Source of the DNA: Bacillota bacterium
Lineage (GTDB): Bacteria; Bacillota; Clostridia; Acetivibrionales; DSM-1351
DNA length: 64,000 bases
Direction of reading: 5' to 3'
NCBI GenBank assembly: GCA_023392075.1
Contig: JAEVZU010000076.1
Span: 1 to 64,000 of the forward strand
Positions 9,201-18,169 of this stretch are shown here, in pieces. Made by a program: the position numbers and the translations under genes. Below the pieces are notes generated by a model, which did no database searches, was not told the DNA's origin, and saw only the letters and a list, made by a program, of their open reading frames with translations. Positions within the stretch are counted from its first letter, which is position 1, and each line of letters starts with the position of its first letter.

Positions 9201-10495
9201 AGCTTCTCCTCCTGAAACTGCGGTAAAAATTCCTTATTGGCCTCAAGCATTTCATCAAGTACGCCTTTTGCCTTGCAGTAATCCCCTACCAGCGGATTTG
9301 CCAGCAAAGCTCCCAATGCCGCTTCATAGCTTCCTTCAATTCCAGCTCTGACAGTTAATTTCTCATACGCTTTGACTGCCTGCATCAAGCCTATCACATG
9401 CTGATTATTAAAATTATTTATTTTTATTGGAGTTGCACCCTTCTTATTTATAATGCATTTGGCTTCAATGACATCATCCTTGCCCATAAAACTTAAAGCC
9501 CCGTTATTTTTTACATCAACCACATGTATTTCATCTTTGTCATTTTCTATGGCATCCACAATTGAAACAGCAGCCTCCGAATACAGGGCTCCCCCTCTTT
9601 TATCCAGTACTCCGGGTTTCTCTTTCAAATTGATATCCTTGTACAATTCCAGGAGCTCGGCTTCAATGACTTTGCATTCCTCTCCCCTTGTCCTCCCGGC
9701 ATCCCTGCATTTTTTTATCATCTTATCCCTGAAATAGTAGTAATTTAGATAAGATACCGGAAGACCTTTTATTGCCTTAAGTAATTCTTCCTCATAAATA
9801 ACTTCGGGTATATTCTTCAGACTGTTATCCTTATATCCCCCTGAAAATAAATTTTGGAGAATTTCCTTGCCGTCGGCATATATTGCTGTCAGCCAGAACA
9901 AATGATTCAGGCCTACAAAATCGTAATCGAAATTTTTTGTGTTTTCCGGAAGCATTTCTTTGGCACGTCGGATCATATTAATTGGAGCATTGCACAATCC
10001 AAGCATTTTCACATTTGTATTGTTGAGCAATGCATCAGCTATAATTCCCGAGGGATTAGAAAAGTTTATAAACCACGCCTCGGGTGAAAGCCTTTCGATT
10101 TTCCCTGCAATATCCATCATGACCGGTATTGTCCTCAGTGCTTTCATAAATCCGCCGGCACCTGTTGTCTCCTGTCCCAGCAGGTCATATCTCAGCGGTA
10201 TTTTTTCATCCCTTATCCTTGCATCCAGCTTTCCGACCCTGATCTGTCCAAGTATATAATCAGCGCCTTCTATTGCCTCTTCAGCATTCTCCGTGATTAT
10301 AACCTTTGAATTGATTCCGTTGGCCTCAAGCATTCTCTTTCCAAGTCCGGTAACGATCTCTGTCTTCTCTCTGTCAATGTCCATCATATAAAAACTGTCT
10401 ATTTTCAATTGTTTATTCCTGGTTATAAAACCATTGATAAGCTCCGGTGTATATGTGCTTCCGGCGCCTATAACCGCAATCTTCAAATTATTCAT
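9197..10495 (-). CDS. GH4 6-phospho-beta-glucosidase-type glycosidase
   Basis: 432 residues. The NAD-binding loop IAVIGAGSTYTPEL is at 5-18, the metal/substrate segment GLCNAPINMI near 165, FVGLNHLFW near 195, and GAGGFMKALRTIPV near 113. By family knowledge GH4 enzymes work through NAD-dependent oxidation and elimination with a Mn2+ held by a Cys and a His; the C-N-x-P form of the Cys motif is that of 6-phospho-beta-glucosidases. No PTS gene is nearby, so the phosphate is probably added by the coupled kinase. It is the first gene of the unit GH4-kinase and is transcribed divergently from uxuA. Confidence 0.88.
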   Translation of the reverse strand: MNNLKIAVIGAGSTYTPELINGFITRNKQLKIDSFYMMDIDREKTEIVTGLGKRMLEANGINSKVIITENAEEAIEGADYILGQIRVGKLDARIRDEKIPLRYDLLGQETTGAGGFMKALRTIPVMMDIAGKIERLSPEAWFINFSNPSGIIADALLNNTNVKMLGLCNAPINMIRRAKEMLPENTKNFDYDFVGLNHLFWLTAIYADGKEILQNLFSGGYKDNSLKNIPEVIYEEELLKAIKGLPVSYLNYYYFRDKMIKKCRDAGRTRGEECKVIEAELLELYKDINLKEKPGVLDKRGGALYSEAAVSIVDAIENDKDEIHVVDVKNNGALSFMGKDDVIEAKCIINKKGATPIKINNFNNQHVIGLMQAVKAYEKLTVRAGIEGSYEAALGALLANPLVGDYCKAKGVLDEMLEANKEFLPQFQEEKL

Positions 10496-10726
10496 GCTTC
10501 AATTTCTCCCCTACTTTCAAGCAGTCAAATATATAGTATTGTTGCTTTTTGTATTTCTCAACTTCATAATATCCCTGCACAACTGCAGTCTCAATGTTAT
10601 ATTTTTACTGATAATTCTTCTTTTTTTACATAATAATGCACTGGTATCCCATATAATTTTTATCACAGCAATTTTTGCAAGATAAACAGCAATCAAAACA
10701 TATTTGTGTTATAGAAATGTTGCTAG

Positions 10727-10754
10727 TATTAAAAGCTAAATTGATCTTTTAATA
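10727..10754. repeat. Perfect 9-bp inverted repeat, candidate regulator site
   Basis: TATTAAAAG, ten bases, then CTTTTAATA. It lies in the divergent intergenic region (10496-10903), directly before the candidate -35 box of the mannonate genes. The arms are AT-rich and perfect, which suits a homodimeric regulator. The rest of this region is AT-rich with no gene. Confidence 0.45.
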
Positions 10755-10756
10755 AG

Positions 10757-10785
10757 TTGTCATAAATCAGCAAGCCAGGCATAAA
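10757..10785 (+). promoter_or_regulatory. Candidate sigma-A promoter for the mannonate operon
   Basis: TTGTCA at 10757, a 17-base spacer, then CATAAA at 10780. The match to the -10 consensus is weak; the -35 box and spacing are good. It sits about 120 bases upstream of the uxuA start. Confidence 0.35.
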
Positions 10786-10903
10786 TTCTTATAATATTTT
10801 TAATATTTAAAAGCAGGAATATGATTGCTAAAAAGTTAATGTTTACTGTAAGAAGCAAGTATTTTATTAAATTTATTCGGTGCTGAAGCACGATGGAGGT
10901 CAC

Positions 10904-11953
10904 ATGAAATTATCATTCAGATGGTATGGCAAGGACGATCCGGTCAAAATAAGCTATATCAGGCAAATCCCAAATATGTACAGCATAGTTACGGCTGTTT
11001 ATGACGTTCCTGTAGGAGAAATCTGGGGTCAGGAAAGTATAACACAGCTAAAAAATGAAGTCGAAAAGGCAGGACTCAGGTTTGATGTGATTGAAAGCGT
11101 TCCCGTACATGAAGATATCAAGCTTGGGCTTCCTTCAAGAGACAGATATATTGAAAACTACAAGGAAAATATCCGGAGACTTTCAAAAGCCGGTGTAAAG
11201 TGTATCTGTTATAATTTTATGCCTGTTTTTGACTGGACGCGCACGCAATTGGACAAGGCTTTGCCTGACGGCTCAACAGCTCTGGTCTATTATAAGGACC
11301 AGCTGCAGAAAATGGATCCCCTAAAGGGTGAATTATCACTCCCAGGCTGGGATGCAAGCTATACCAAAGATCAACTGGCAGATATTTTTGAAGCTTATTC
11401 CAAAGTGGATGATGAAAAATTGTGGTCACATCTGGAATATTTTCTTAAGGAGATTATTCCTGTTGCGGAAGAGTGTGATGTTAAAATGGCAATTCACCCG
11501 GATGATCCGCCGTGGCCTATATTCGGTCTTCCAAGGATTATAACAAATGAAAAAAACCTGGACAGATTCCTCAAGCTGGTTGACAGTGAATACAACGGCT
11601 TGACCTTCTGCACCGGTTCGCTGGGAAGCGGAAGTTTTAACGACATTGTTAAAATGGTTGATAAATATTCCGCAATGGGCCGCATTCATTTCATGCATAT
11701 CAGAAATGTCAAGCTGCTTGACGACGGTAGCTTTGAGGAAAGTGCCCACTACTCGCCCTGCGGTTCTCTGGATCTAGTTGAAATTGTAAAGGTGCTTTAT
11801 AAGAATAATTTTCAAGGTTACGTACGTCCTGATCACGGCAGGATGATATGGGGTGAAACCGGCCGTCCAGGCTACGGGCTGTATGACAGAGCTTTGGGCG
11901 CCATGTACCTGACCGGTATATGGGAGACCCTGGTAAAAACATATAGCAAATAA
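10904..11953 (+). CDS. uxuA: D-mannonate dehydratase
   Basis: 349 residues from ATG 10904, preceded by TGGAGGT; an in-frame GTG 24 bases upstream lacks a site. The sequence follows the UxuA TIM-barrel family throughout: an opening SFRWYG, YNFMPVFDWTR near 105, a metal-site His in AIHPDDPPWPIFGLPRI near 200, FCTGSLG near 230, and RIHFMHIRNV near 265. It dehydrates D-mannonate to 2-keto-3-deoxygluconate in glucuronate breakdown. The next gene encodes an SDR that would supply mannonate from fructuronate. Uronate isomerase, KDG kinase and aldolase are not in the window. Confidence 0.95.
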   Translation: MKLSFRWYGKDDPVKISYIRQIPNMYSIVTAVYDVPVGEIWGQESITQLKNEVEKAGLRFDVIESVPVHEDIKLGLPSRDRYIENYKENIRRLSKAGVKCICYNFMPVFDWTRTQLDKALPDGSTALVYYKDQLQKMDPLKGELSLPGWDASYTKDQLADIFEAYSKVDDEKLWSHLEYFLKEIIPVAEECDVKMAIHPDDPPWPIFGLPRIITNEKNLDRFLKLVDSEYNGLTFCTGSLGSGSFNDIVKMVDKYSAMGRIHFMHIRNVKLLDDGSFEESAHYSPCGSLDLVEIVKVLYKNNFQGYVRPDHGRMIWGETGRPGYGLYDRALGAMYLTGIWETLVKTYSK

Positions 11954-12003
11954 TTATAATTTAAAAATATTTTTTACATTTTACCGCAGACATGGAGGTT
12001 CAT

Positions 12004-12861
12004 ATGGATTTACCATTTAAAATCGATTTAAGCAATAAAGTGGCAGTTGTCACCGGCGGTACCGGTGTTTTGGGCGGATACTGGGTCAGCGCGCTTGCCG
12101 CCTGCGGAGCCAGAGTTGCAATACTGGGCAGAGACCTTGCCCTTGCTCAGGAGAAGGCTGCCGAAATTGTTAGTTCAGGCGGCTCAGCCATAGGAGTTGC
12201 CGCAGATGTTCTTGACAGGGAAAGCCTTAAAAATGCTCATAATCTTGTACTGCAAAAATTAGGTCCTTGCGATATCCTTATCAACGGTGCGGGAGGAAAT
12301 CATCCCAAAGGTACTACCACAAAGGAATACCTTTACCCGGAGGATCTTACGGATAAAAAGGACGGCATTACAACTTTTTTTGATCTGGAGGAACAGGGAG
12401 TAAAACATGTGATGGATCTGAACTTTCTGGGCACCCTGCTGCCTTCCCAGGAATTTTCAATAGATATGGTCGGAAGAAAGGGCTGCACAATAATCAATAT
12501 TTCATCCATGAACTCCTATACCCCGCTTACAAAAATTCCTGCATACTCCGGAGCAAAGGCGGCTGTTTCAAACTTTACCCAATGGCTTGCAGTACATATG
12601 TCCAAGGTAGGAATCAGAGTCAACGCAATAGCCCCTGGCTTCTTCCTGACAAAACAAAATGAAGCTCTTCTTAAAAATCCGGATGGAAGCTATACCGAGC
12701 GTTCACACAAGATTTTGAACAGTACCCCCATGGGCAGGTTCGGAGAAGCTCAGGAATTGGTGGGTGTGCTGCTATTTCTGGTAAACGAGGAGGCCTCAAG
12801 CTTTGTAAATGGTGTGGTTATTCCTGTTGACGGAGGCTTTTCGGCGTATTCAGGAGTATAG
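12004..12861 (+). CDS. SDR-family oxidoreductase, probable fructuronate/mannonate reductase
   Basis: 285 residues from ATG 12004; ATGGAGGTTC provides the ribosome binding site, so the upstream in-frame ATG is probably not used. Rossmann motif TGGTGVLG near 18, structural INGAGGNHP near 95, catalytic Ser in NISSMNSYTP near 167 and YSGAKAA (Tyr and Lys) near 181, ending with the usual VDGGFSAYSGV. It is of the classical SDR type that replaces UxuB in many Firmicutes. Its position 50 bases after uxuA supports D-fructuronate to D-mannonate with NAD(P)H. Family fold is certain; the substrate rests on context. Confidence 0.88.
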   Translation: MDLPFKIDLSNKVAVVTGGTGVLGGYWVSALAACGARVAILGRDLALAQEKAAEIVSSGGSAIGVAADVLDRESLKNAHNLVLQKLGPCDILINGAGGNHPKGTTTKEYLYPEDLTDKKDGITTFFDLEEQGVKHVMDLNFLGTLLPSQEFSIDMVGRKGCTIINISSMNSYTPLTKIPAYSGAKAAVSNFTQWLAVHMSKVGIRVNAIAPGFFLTKQNEALLKNPDGSYTERSHKILNSTPMGRFGEAQELVGVLLFLVNEEASSFVNGVVIPVDGGFSAYSGV

Positions 12862-13051
12862 ATGTGATAGGTTTAAAGACAAAAAACGAGTATTGAATTT
12901 TTTACCTGTATAAATAGAAAGGGAGTTTCGGAAAACTGTCAAAAAGTGGTTGGCGATGCTCCCTTGCATTCTACCCTGACCTATTTGTGTAATTATATTC
13001 ATTCACCAGTTCGGCATATTTATACTCACTGGATTGTGTGTTTCTTAAAGA

Positions 13052-14077
13052 TTAAGTACTTCCTCTTATTACAATTTGTGTATCAATAACAGTTTTTATA
13101 TATTCACTGGTATCTATGTTGTTGATTCTCTTCAACAAAACCTCAACTGCCCTTTTAGACATTTTACTCTTGGAGGTGCTGATACTGGTCAGCAGAACCG
13201 GAAACTGCAACTTCGACTGAATGTTGTCAAAACCCACTATAGCAACGTCTTCCGGAACTCTTAGCCCGTTTCTGTTAAGGACATGAATCGTTTCCCATGC
13301 AATCATATCACTGAATGCAAATATGGCTGTAAATTTTATGTCTGATTTAATTATCCGTGAAATAATTTTATTGCTCTCACCTGAAGTAATGGATATTTCA
13401 TGAACCAGACCACTATCATATTCAATATTGTTTTCACTTAATGCCTTTTTGTAACCCTCATGCCTTTCAATGGAACTTGATATATAATCCGGACCATTTA
13501 AAAACAATATTCTTCTATGTCCCCTTTCAATTAAATGCCTGGTGGCAAAGTAACCACCATTGACATCATCGCAAACAACATAGTCTGTATTTATATTTTT
13601 AAAATACCTCCCTATGAGTACAAAGGGTACACCGGTTTTTTTAAGATAGCGTATATTATTCTCGCTTTTCTGTGTTGGACAAATTATAATTCCGTCAACA
13701 TTTTTCCCAAGTGCTGAATGAATGGCTTCTTCCTCAATTTCACTCTTTTCATCAGTATTTATGATAAAGGTATTATAGTTTTGCCTTCGTGCCGAAGTCT
13801 CTATCTCTTTAACCAATATGGAAAAATGGGGATTTGAAATATCCCCCAATATTACAGCAATTGTCTTTGTTACGCCCGATCTAAGGGATCCTGCGATTGC
13901 GTTGGGAATATATCCCATATCGTTTGCAGTCTCTTTTATAAATTCACGTGTAGTTTCGGATATATCCTCCTTATCCTTTAAGGCCCTTGAAACAGTATTA
14001 ATTGTAAATCCGGTTTTTACAGCTATATCCTTGAGTGTAATCTTATTGCTGCTATAGGAACTACCTTTAGCACCCAT
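13052..14077 (-). CDS. LacI-family transcriptional regulator
   Basis: 341 residues. The helix-turn-helix is at about 14-37 (TLKDIAVKTGFTINTVSRAL), followed by the hinge region (about 55-72, NAIAGSLRSG) and a periplasmic-binding-protein-like sensor domain with the family stretches AVILGDISNPHFS and AIFAFSDMIAWE. AAGGAGG precedes the ATG. It lies convergent to the mannonate operon and downstream of the GH127 gene. It is the only LacI protein in the window and hence the best local candidate to bind the ACATTAACGTTAATGT sites at 27-48 kb, although its own neighbourhood lacks an exact copy. Confidence 0.92.
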   Translation of the reverse strand: MGAKGSSYSSNKITLKDIAVKTGFTINTVSRALKDKEDISETTREFIKETANDMGYIPNAIAGSLRSGVTKTIAVILGDISNPHFSILVKEIETSARRQNYNTFIINTDEKSEIEEEAIHSALGKNVDGIIICPTQKSENNIRYLKKTGVPFVLIGRYFKNINTDYVVCDDVNGGYFATRHLIERGHRRILFLNGPDYISSSIERHEGYKKALSENNIEYDSGLVHEISITSGESNKIISRIIKSDIKFTAIFAFSDMIAWETIHVLNRNGLRVPEDVAIVGFDNIQSKLQFPVLLTSISTSKSKMSKRAVEVLLKRINNIDTSEYIKTVIDTQIVIRGST

Positions 14078-14148
14078 ATAATTCCTCCTTAAAATATTAG
14101 TTACATTTTACACTTGTAGCAGGAATATTTCAATACTGTCAGGGCTGA

Positions 14149-14158
14149 CATACGTATG
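14149..14158. promoter_or_regulatory. CATACGTATG palindrome upstream of the LacI gene
   Basis: A perfect 10-base palindrome with central ACGT, 72 bases upstream of the regulator start, in the context TGACATACGTATGCAGTA. It could be an autoregulatory operator; the arms differ from the 16-bp sites found elsewhere. Confidence 0.3.
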
Positions 14159-14242
14159 CAGTAGAAGTTTCATCCATGTCCTGATATTTTGTAAACCGGA
14201 TAAATAACTTTTAGATATTTTTAGTTCAATAAAATAAAAATC

Positions 14243-14280
14243 GCTGGAGAAATTGGTGATTTTTTCACCTGTTCTCCAGC
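14243..14280 (-). terminator. Terminator after the GH127 gene
   Basis: GCTGGAGAA/TTCTCCAGC with an inner GGTG/CACC stem, followed on the minus strand by a T-rich run. It lies 61 bases past the GH127 stop and ends the importer/GH127 transcript before the LacI gene. Confidence 0.8.
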
Positions 14281-14340
14281 TGCACTCTAATTATCCAAAT
14301 ATAATTAGTTAATACTAATCCTACTCAGCAGTTTGTAATA

Positions 14341-16278
14341 TTATTTTTTGTCTTCATACTTTCTATAAAGCAGGTTTTCCCATCCGTCAAGACATAAATC
14401 CTTACTTTTTCCCTCCTGTTCAAACCACACTGCCATTTTTCCGGCCTCTCTGTTATCCCAGGCAAAGTAAGGTGTGGTTACAAACTTCTTTCCATCCTTA
14501 TCCTCACCGGTTATAACTGTAACTCCGGCCAATAAATCCTGGTTATGCTGTGCACTGAACACAGAACTTTTCTTTATGACAATATCTACATTCCCGTTGT
14601 TATCAACACCTTCAGCACAGTACAGGAAAGGTCCTCTCTGCAGTGCCACTTTTGTTCCGAGGTGCACTACATATGGATGAGCTTCAACACGGGTAACGGG
14701 CATTTCCATGTCAAACTTTATAACATCCCCGTTTTGCCAGTTTCTGTTTAATACCAGATAGCCTTTTTTCAGCACAGGTTTTGCTTCTTCACCATTTACC
14801 GTTATGCAGAATTTTCCGCTCCACTCAGGAAGTCTGATATTTATAAGTGCTCCTGGGTTCTCGACACTTCTGACAACAAACTCTACCGAACCATACCAGG
14901 GACCTTTTGTATTTTGTTCTATTTCCATAAATCCATCAAATTTAGCCGTACTTCCAATAAACAAATTGACATAAACTCCATATTTATCAATAGAATAGAT
15001 ATACGAATTCAATTCTCCCATAATTTTCAGGAACATAGGAGGACAACACGGACATGCATGCCATTCCCAACGATGGGTATTTCCATCACTGACAAGAGGA
15101 TTTTCATAAAAATATTTGGTCCCTGAAAGGGACAAACCCGAAAGAATATTATTATAAAGATTTCTTTCTATGGGTTCAATAAATCGTGCATCGCCGAAGG
15201 CAAGCTTCATACTTTCTCCCCAAAAAGCCATTGCTACTGCTGCACAAGTTTCAAGATAGCCATTATCCGGCAGTTGATACTCCGGTCCGAATTTCTCCTC
15301 ATTTTGCGTCGAACCTATACCTCCACTGATATAATATTTCCGGCCTACAACATTTTCCCAGAGTTTCAGAGCAGTCTGAAAATATTTCTCATCCCCAGTC
15401 TCCATTGCCACATTAATAATTCCGTTGTAAAGGAGTGCAGCTCTTACCGCGTGGCCGACAGCCTCTTCCTGTTCAAGGATTGGCCTGTGGTCCTGTGCAT
15501 ATTCTCCCAGATATCTTGGATAGCTAACCCTTCCTTTATGCTTTCCTCTGGTATCAATCCAGAACCTTGCAAGTTCAAGGTACCTGTGTTCATCAACTTT
15601 TACAGCTATTCTATCCTTAAGTTCCTGCTCGTCTTTAAACAGCCTGTACAGCTTAACAAGTGCCTCTTCAGGCTGAGGATGTGCCGGGACAATATTTTTC
15701 CTGGGTAATGGCCCCATTTCAGAACACATATAATTTGCCATTTTTACAGCTACAGTTAAAAGACTAACTTTTCCTGTTGCCTTGTAGTGATGTACACCGG
15801 CCTCGCAAAGACAGCCTGCATTATAAAGTTCATGCTGCCAAAGAAGATTTCCTCCCTTCTCACCCCAGCGGTTTTCAGGGCACATAAGTGTGCTGTAGGT
15901 ATTTATATATCCGCAGGGATCTGCCTCCTGTGCTTTACTGATAAGTTCTATGTATTCATCAAGTTTCCTGTCAAATCGCTCATCATAATCGTTAGCCATA
16001 AAGTCCGATATTCCCCTTATAGTTTCGTATAAAAGACCATCGTACCATGGGAAATTTATATTACTCGCTTTTTCACCGCTGGTTACCTTGTTATAGCTCT
16101 TAAAAATATTAATAGTATTCGGATTATTCGGAGTTCCGTTCTTACTGAATTTATCCAGAATATCACATATGGTGGTTTCCCTGATTACTTTAAGCCGGCT
16201 TGACCAAAAGGAATCATTTATTTTAACATTTTTACCGCCTATACTTTTTAGTTGTCCATAATATCCTTTTTTCAACAT
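14341..16278 (-). CDS. GH127 beta-L-arabinofuranosidase, cytoplasmic
   Basis: 645 residues, no signal peptide. The family residues of GH127 (formerly DUF1680) are all present: Glu343 and Cys345 in YLETCAA and the pair Cys411-Cys412 in HACPCCPPMF. In the characterised HypBA1 enzyme the equivalent Glu, two Cys and the nucleophile Cys form the zinc-thiolate active site, so this copy should be active. The reaction is retaining cleavage of beta-L-arabinofuranosides, for example the arabino-oligosaccharides of hydroxyproline-rich glycoproteins. It follows the ABC importer genes (61-base gap), so it probably processes what that importer brings in. A second, secreted GH127 domain is in the protein at 27564-34358. 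Confidence 0.92.
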   Translation of the reverse strand: MLKKGYYGQLKSIGGKNVKINDSFWSSRLKVIRETTICDILDKFSKNGTPNNPNTINIFKSYNKVTSGEKASNINFPWYDGLLYETIRGISDFMANDYDERFDRKLDEYIELISKAQEADPCGYINTYSTLMCPENRWGEKGGNLLWQHELYNAGCLCEAGVHHYKATGKVSLLTVAVKMANYMCSEMGPLPRKNIVPAHPQPEEALVKLYRLFKDEQELKDRIAVKVDEHRYLELARFWIDTRGKHKGRVSYPRYLGEYAQDHRPILEQEEAVGHAVRAALLYNGIINVAMETGDEKYFQTALKLWENVVGRKYYISGGIGSTQNEEKFGPEYQLPDNGYLETCAAVAMAFWGESMKLAFGDARFIEPIERNLYNNILSGLSLSGTKYFYENPLVSDGNTHRWEWHACPCCPPMFLKIMGELNSYIYSIDKYGVYVNLFIGSTAKFDGFMEIEQNTKGPWYGSVEFVVRSVENPGALINIRLPEWSGKFCITVNGEEAKPVLKKGYLVLNRNWQNGDVIKFDMEMPVTRVEAHPYVVHLGTKVALQRGPFLYCAEGVDNNGNVDIVIKKSSVFSAQHNQDLLAGVTVITGEDKDGKKFVTTPYFAWDNREAGKMAVWFEQEGKSKDLCLDGWENLLYRKYEDKK

Positions 16279-16339
16279 TGTGTACCTCCCAAGTCTTTAA
16301 ATAAACATATTTAACTCAAATAATACTTTTAATGCCTTT

Positions 16340-17173
16340 TTATCCTTTTATTCCTGTTGTAGCTATTCCCTCAATAATATGTTTTTGCCCAAAAAAGAAA
16401 ACAACCAGAGTAGGCGTCAGAACAACAACAGTAGCAGCCATCATAAGGTGCCATTGTGCCGAATACATTCCCTTGAACAGTTGAAGTCCCAGAGAAAGGG
16501 TAAATTTGTCTTCATCGTTCAAATAAATAAGAGGTCCCATAAAATCATTCCACGCACCAAGAAATGCAAACAGTCCTACAACAACCAGTGCTGACTTTGA
16601 AAGAGGTAAAATGATGCTCCTGTAAATTTTAAAATATGAGGCACCATCTACATATGCAGCTTCGTCAAGCTCTTTTGGAATTGACATAAAGAATTGTCTC
16701 AGCAGGAATACATTAAATGCACCTCCGCCAAACCATATAGGCACCGTGAGCGGTATGAGTGAATTAGTTGCGCCAAGAATCTTCCAGCCCACAAATGTAG
16801 GTATCATTGTAACTGCTGCAGGCATCATCATACTTGAAAGTACCAATATAAAAATGAAATTCTTGCCAGGCCACTTTAAGCGCGCAAAACTATAGGCACA
16901 TATTGAGCTTGATAATACTGAACCGGCAACAACAGAGATAACAATTATCATGGTATTACCAAAAAACTTTAAAAACGGTATTGCAGTTAAAGCCTCCTTG
17001 TAATTGTCAATAACAAATGGTTTTGGTATCCAGATCGGTGGTATTACAAATATCTGGGACATATCCATCAGAGAACTTCTCACAAGCCAGTAAAGGGGAA
17101 ACAGACAGAGAAGAGATCCGCCTATCAGTATTATATAAACAAATATCTTTGTTATTATATTGTCTTTTTTCAT
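16340..17173 (-). CDS. Sugar ABC transporter permease, MalG/CUT1 type
   Basis: 277 residues from ATG 17173, nine bases after GGGGAGG; an in-frame ATG seven codons earlier would overlap the previous gene. Six membrane segments and the EAA loop (ELDEAAYVDGASYFKIYRSIILPLSKSAL, about 185-213), which docks to the ATPase. It pairs with the permease encoded immediately upstream. No ATPase gene is in this operon, as usual for CUT1 systems served by a shared MsmK/MsiK-type ATPase. Confidence 0.93.
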   Translation of the reverse strand: MKKDNIITKIFVYIILIGGSLLCLFPLYWLVRSSLMDMSQIFVIPPIWIPKPFVIDNYKEALTAIPFLKFFGNTMIIVISVVAGSVLSSSICAYSFARLKWPGKNFIFILVLSSMMMPAAVTMIPTFVGWKILGATNSLIPLTVPIWFGGGAFNVFLLRQFFMSIPKELDEAAYVDGASYFKIYRSIILPLSKSALVVVGLFAFLGAWNDFMGPLIYLNDEDKFTLSLGLQLFKGMYSAQWHLMMAATVVVLTPTLVVFFFGQKHIIEGIATTGIKG

Positions 17174-17174
17174 A

Positions 17175-18095
17175 CTATTTAACCTCCCCTTCATAGTAAA
17201 CCCACATGGAGGATGATCTGATCACTAAAAGTGTCAAGAACAAAATGATTAAAAACAATACCCAGCCGATAGCGCATGCGCTTCCCACTTTTGAAAATGT
17301 AAAGGCTTCCCGGTAGAGGTAGAAAAGATAGAAAAGACTTGAATTATTCGGTCCCCCCTGGGTCATTATATATGCCTGACTGAATATCTGAAAACTATTT
17401 ATGAGGCTCATAACCATGTTGAAGAATATGGTGGGTGTCATCATTGGAATGGTAATATGCAGCAGCTTGTTTATTCCCCTGCAGCCATCAACATCTGCTG
17501 ATTCGTATAATTGTACAGGAATATCCTGCAGCCCTGCAAGAAAAATTACTACTGTTCCTCCGATACTCCACAGGCTCATAATGGCAAGTGATGGTATTAC
17601 CGAGGATTCCGAATATATCCATTGGCTTGTTGGTAATCCAAGCATCTTCAAAACACTGTTCAATACGCCAAGATCCGGATCAAAAAGCCAGAGCCATATC
17701 ATGGAGGATGCCACAACAGGTACAATCGTCGGTAAATAAAATATGGTACGGAACAAAGATCTTCCTTTAAAATTCTGATTCAGCAGAAGGGCTGTGAGAA
17801 ATGAAACTATTATCTGCAGCGGAACACTAAGCAAAACATAATATGTAGTGACTGCCAGCGATCTGTAAAAGAATTCATCTTTCCCGGAAAACATATTTAC
17901 ATAATTTTCAATACCGATAAACTTTGCTTTATTAACTACGGCATAATCAGTGAAACTAAAACCAAGACTTGCTAGCATCGGCGCAAAGACAAATAGCAGA
18001 TAACCGATAATTACCGGTGAAGCAAACAATATACCGTAGAAATATTCTTTTTTACGCAATGTACCTGGACCAACTTTAAAATTTGAAATGCTCAT
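17175..18095 (-). CDS. Sugar ABC transporter permease, MalF/CUT1 type
   Basis: 306 residues with six membrane segments and the EAA motif (QLYESADVDGCRGINKLLHITIPM, about 207-230). It forms the heterodimeric channel with the next permease and receives substrate from the lipoprotein at 18170-19603. AAAGGTG precedes the ATG. Confidence 0.93.
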   Translation of the reverse strand: MSISNFKVGPGTLRKKEYFYGILFASPVIIGYLLFVFAPMLASLGFSFTDYAVVNKAKFIGIENYVNMFSGKDEFFYRSLAVTTYYVLLSVPLQIIVSFLTALLLNQNFKGRSLFRTIFYLPTIVPVVASSMIWLWLFDPDLGVLNSVLKMLGLPTSQWIYSESSVIPSLAIMSLWSIGGTVVIFLAGLQDIPVQLYESADVDGCRGINKLLHITIPMMTPTIFFNMVMSLINSFQIFSQAYIMTQGGPNNSSLFYLFYLYREAFTFSKVGSACAIGWVLFLIILFLTLLVIRSSSMWVYYEGEVK

Positions 18096-18122
18096 TTATG
18101 CTTCACACCTTTTCTCAGATTA

Positions 18123-18150
18123 TGCAGCCAGGCATCAAAGCCTGGCCGCA
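18123..18150 (-). other. Intergenic stem-loop between binding-protein and permease genes
   Basis: TGC-GCCAGGC and GCCTGGC-GCA around ATCAAA form a strong hairpin without a T run. Such structures after binding-protein genes usually protect the 5' message or attenuate read-through, giving more binding protein than permease. Confidence 0.6.
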
Positions 18151-18169
18151 TTTATGTTTTATCAAATTT

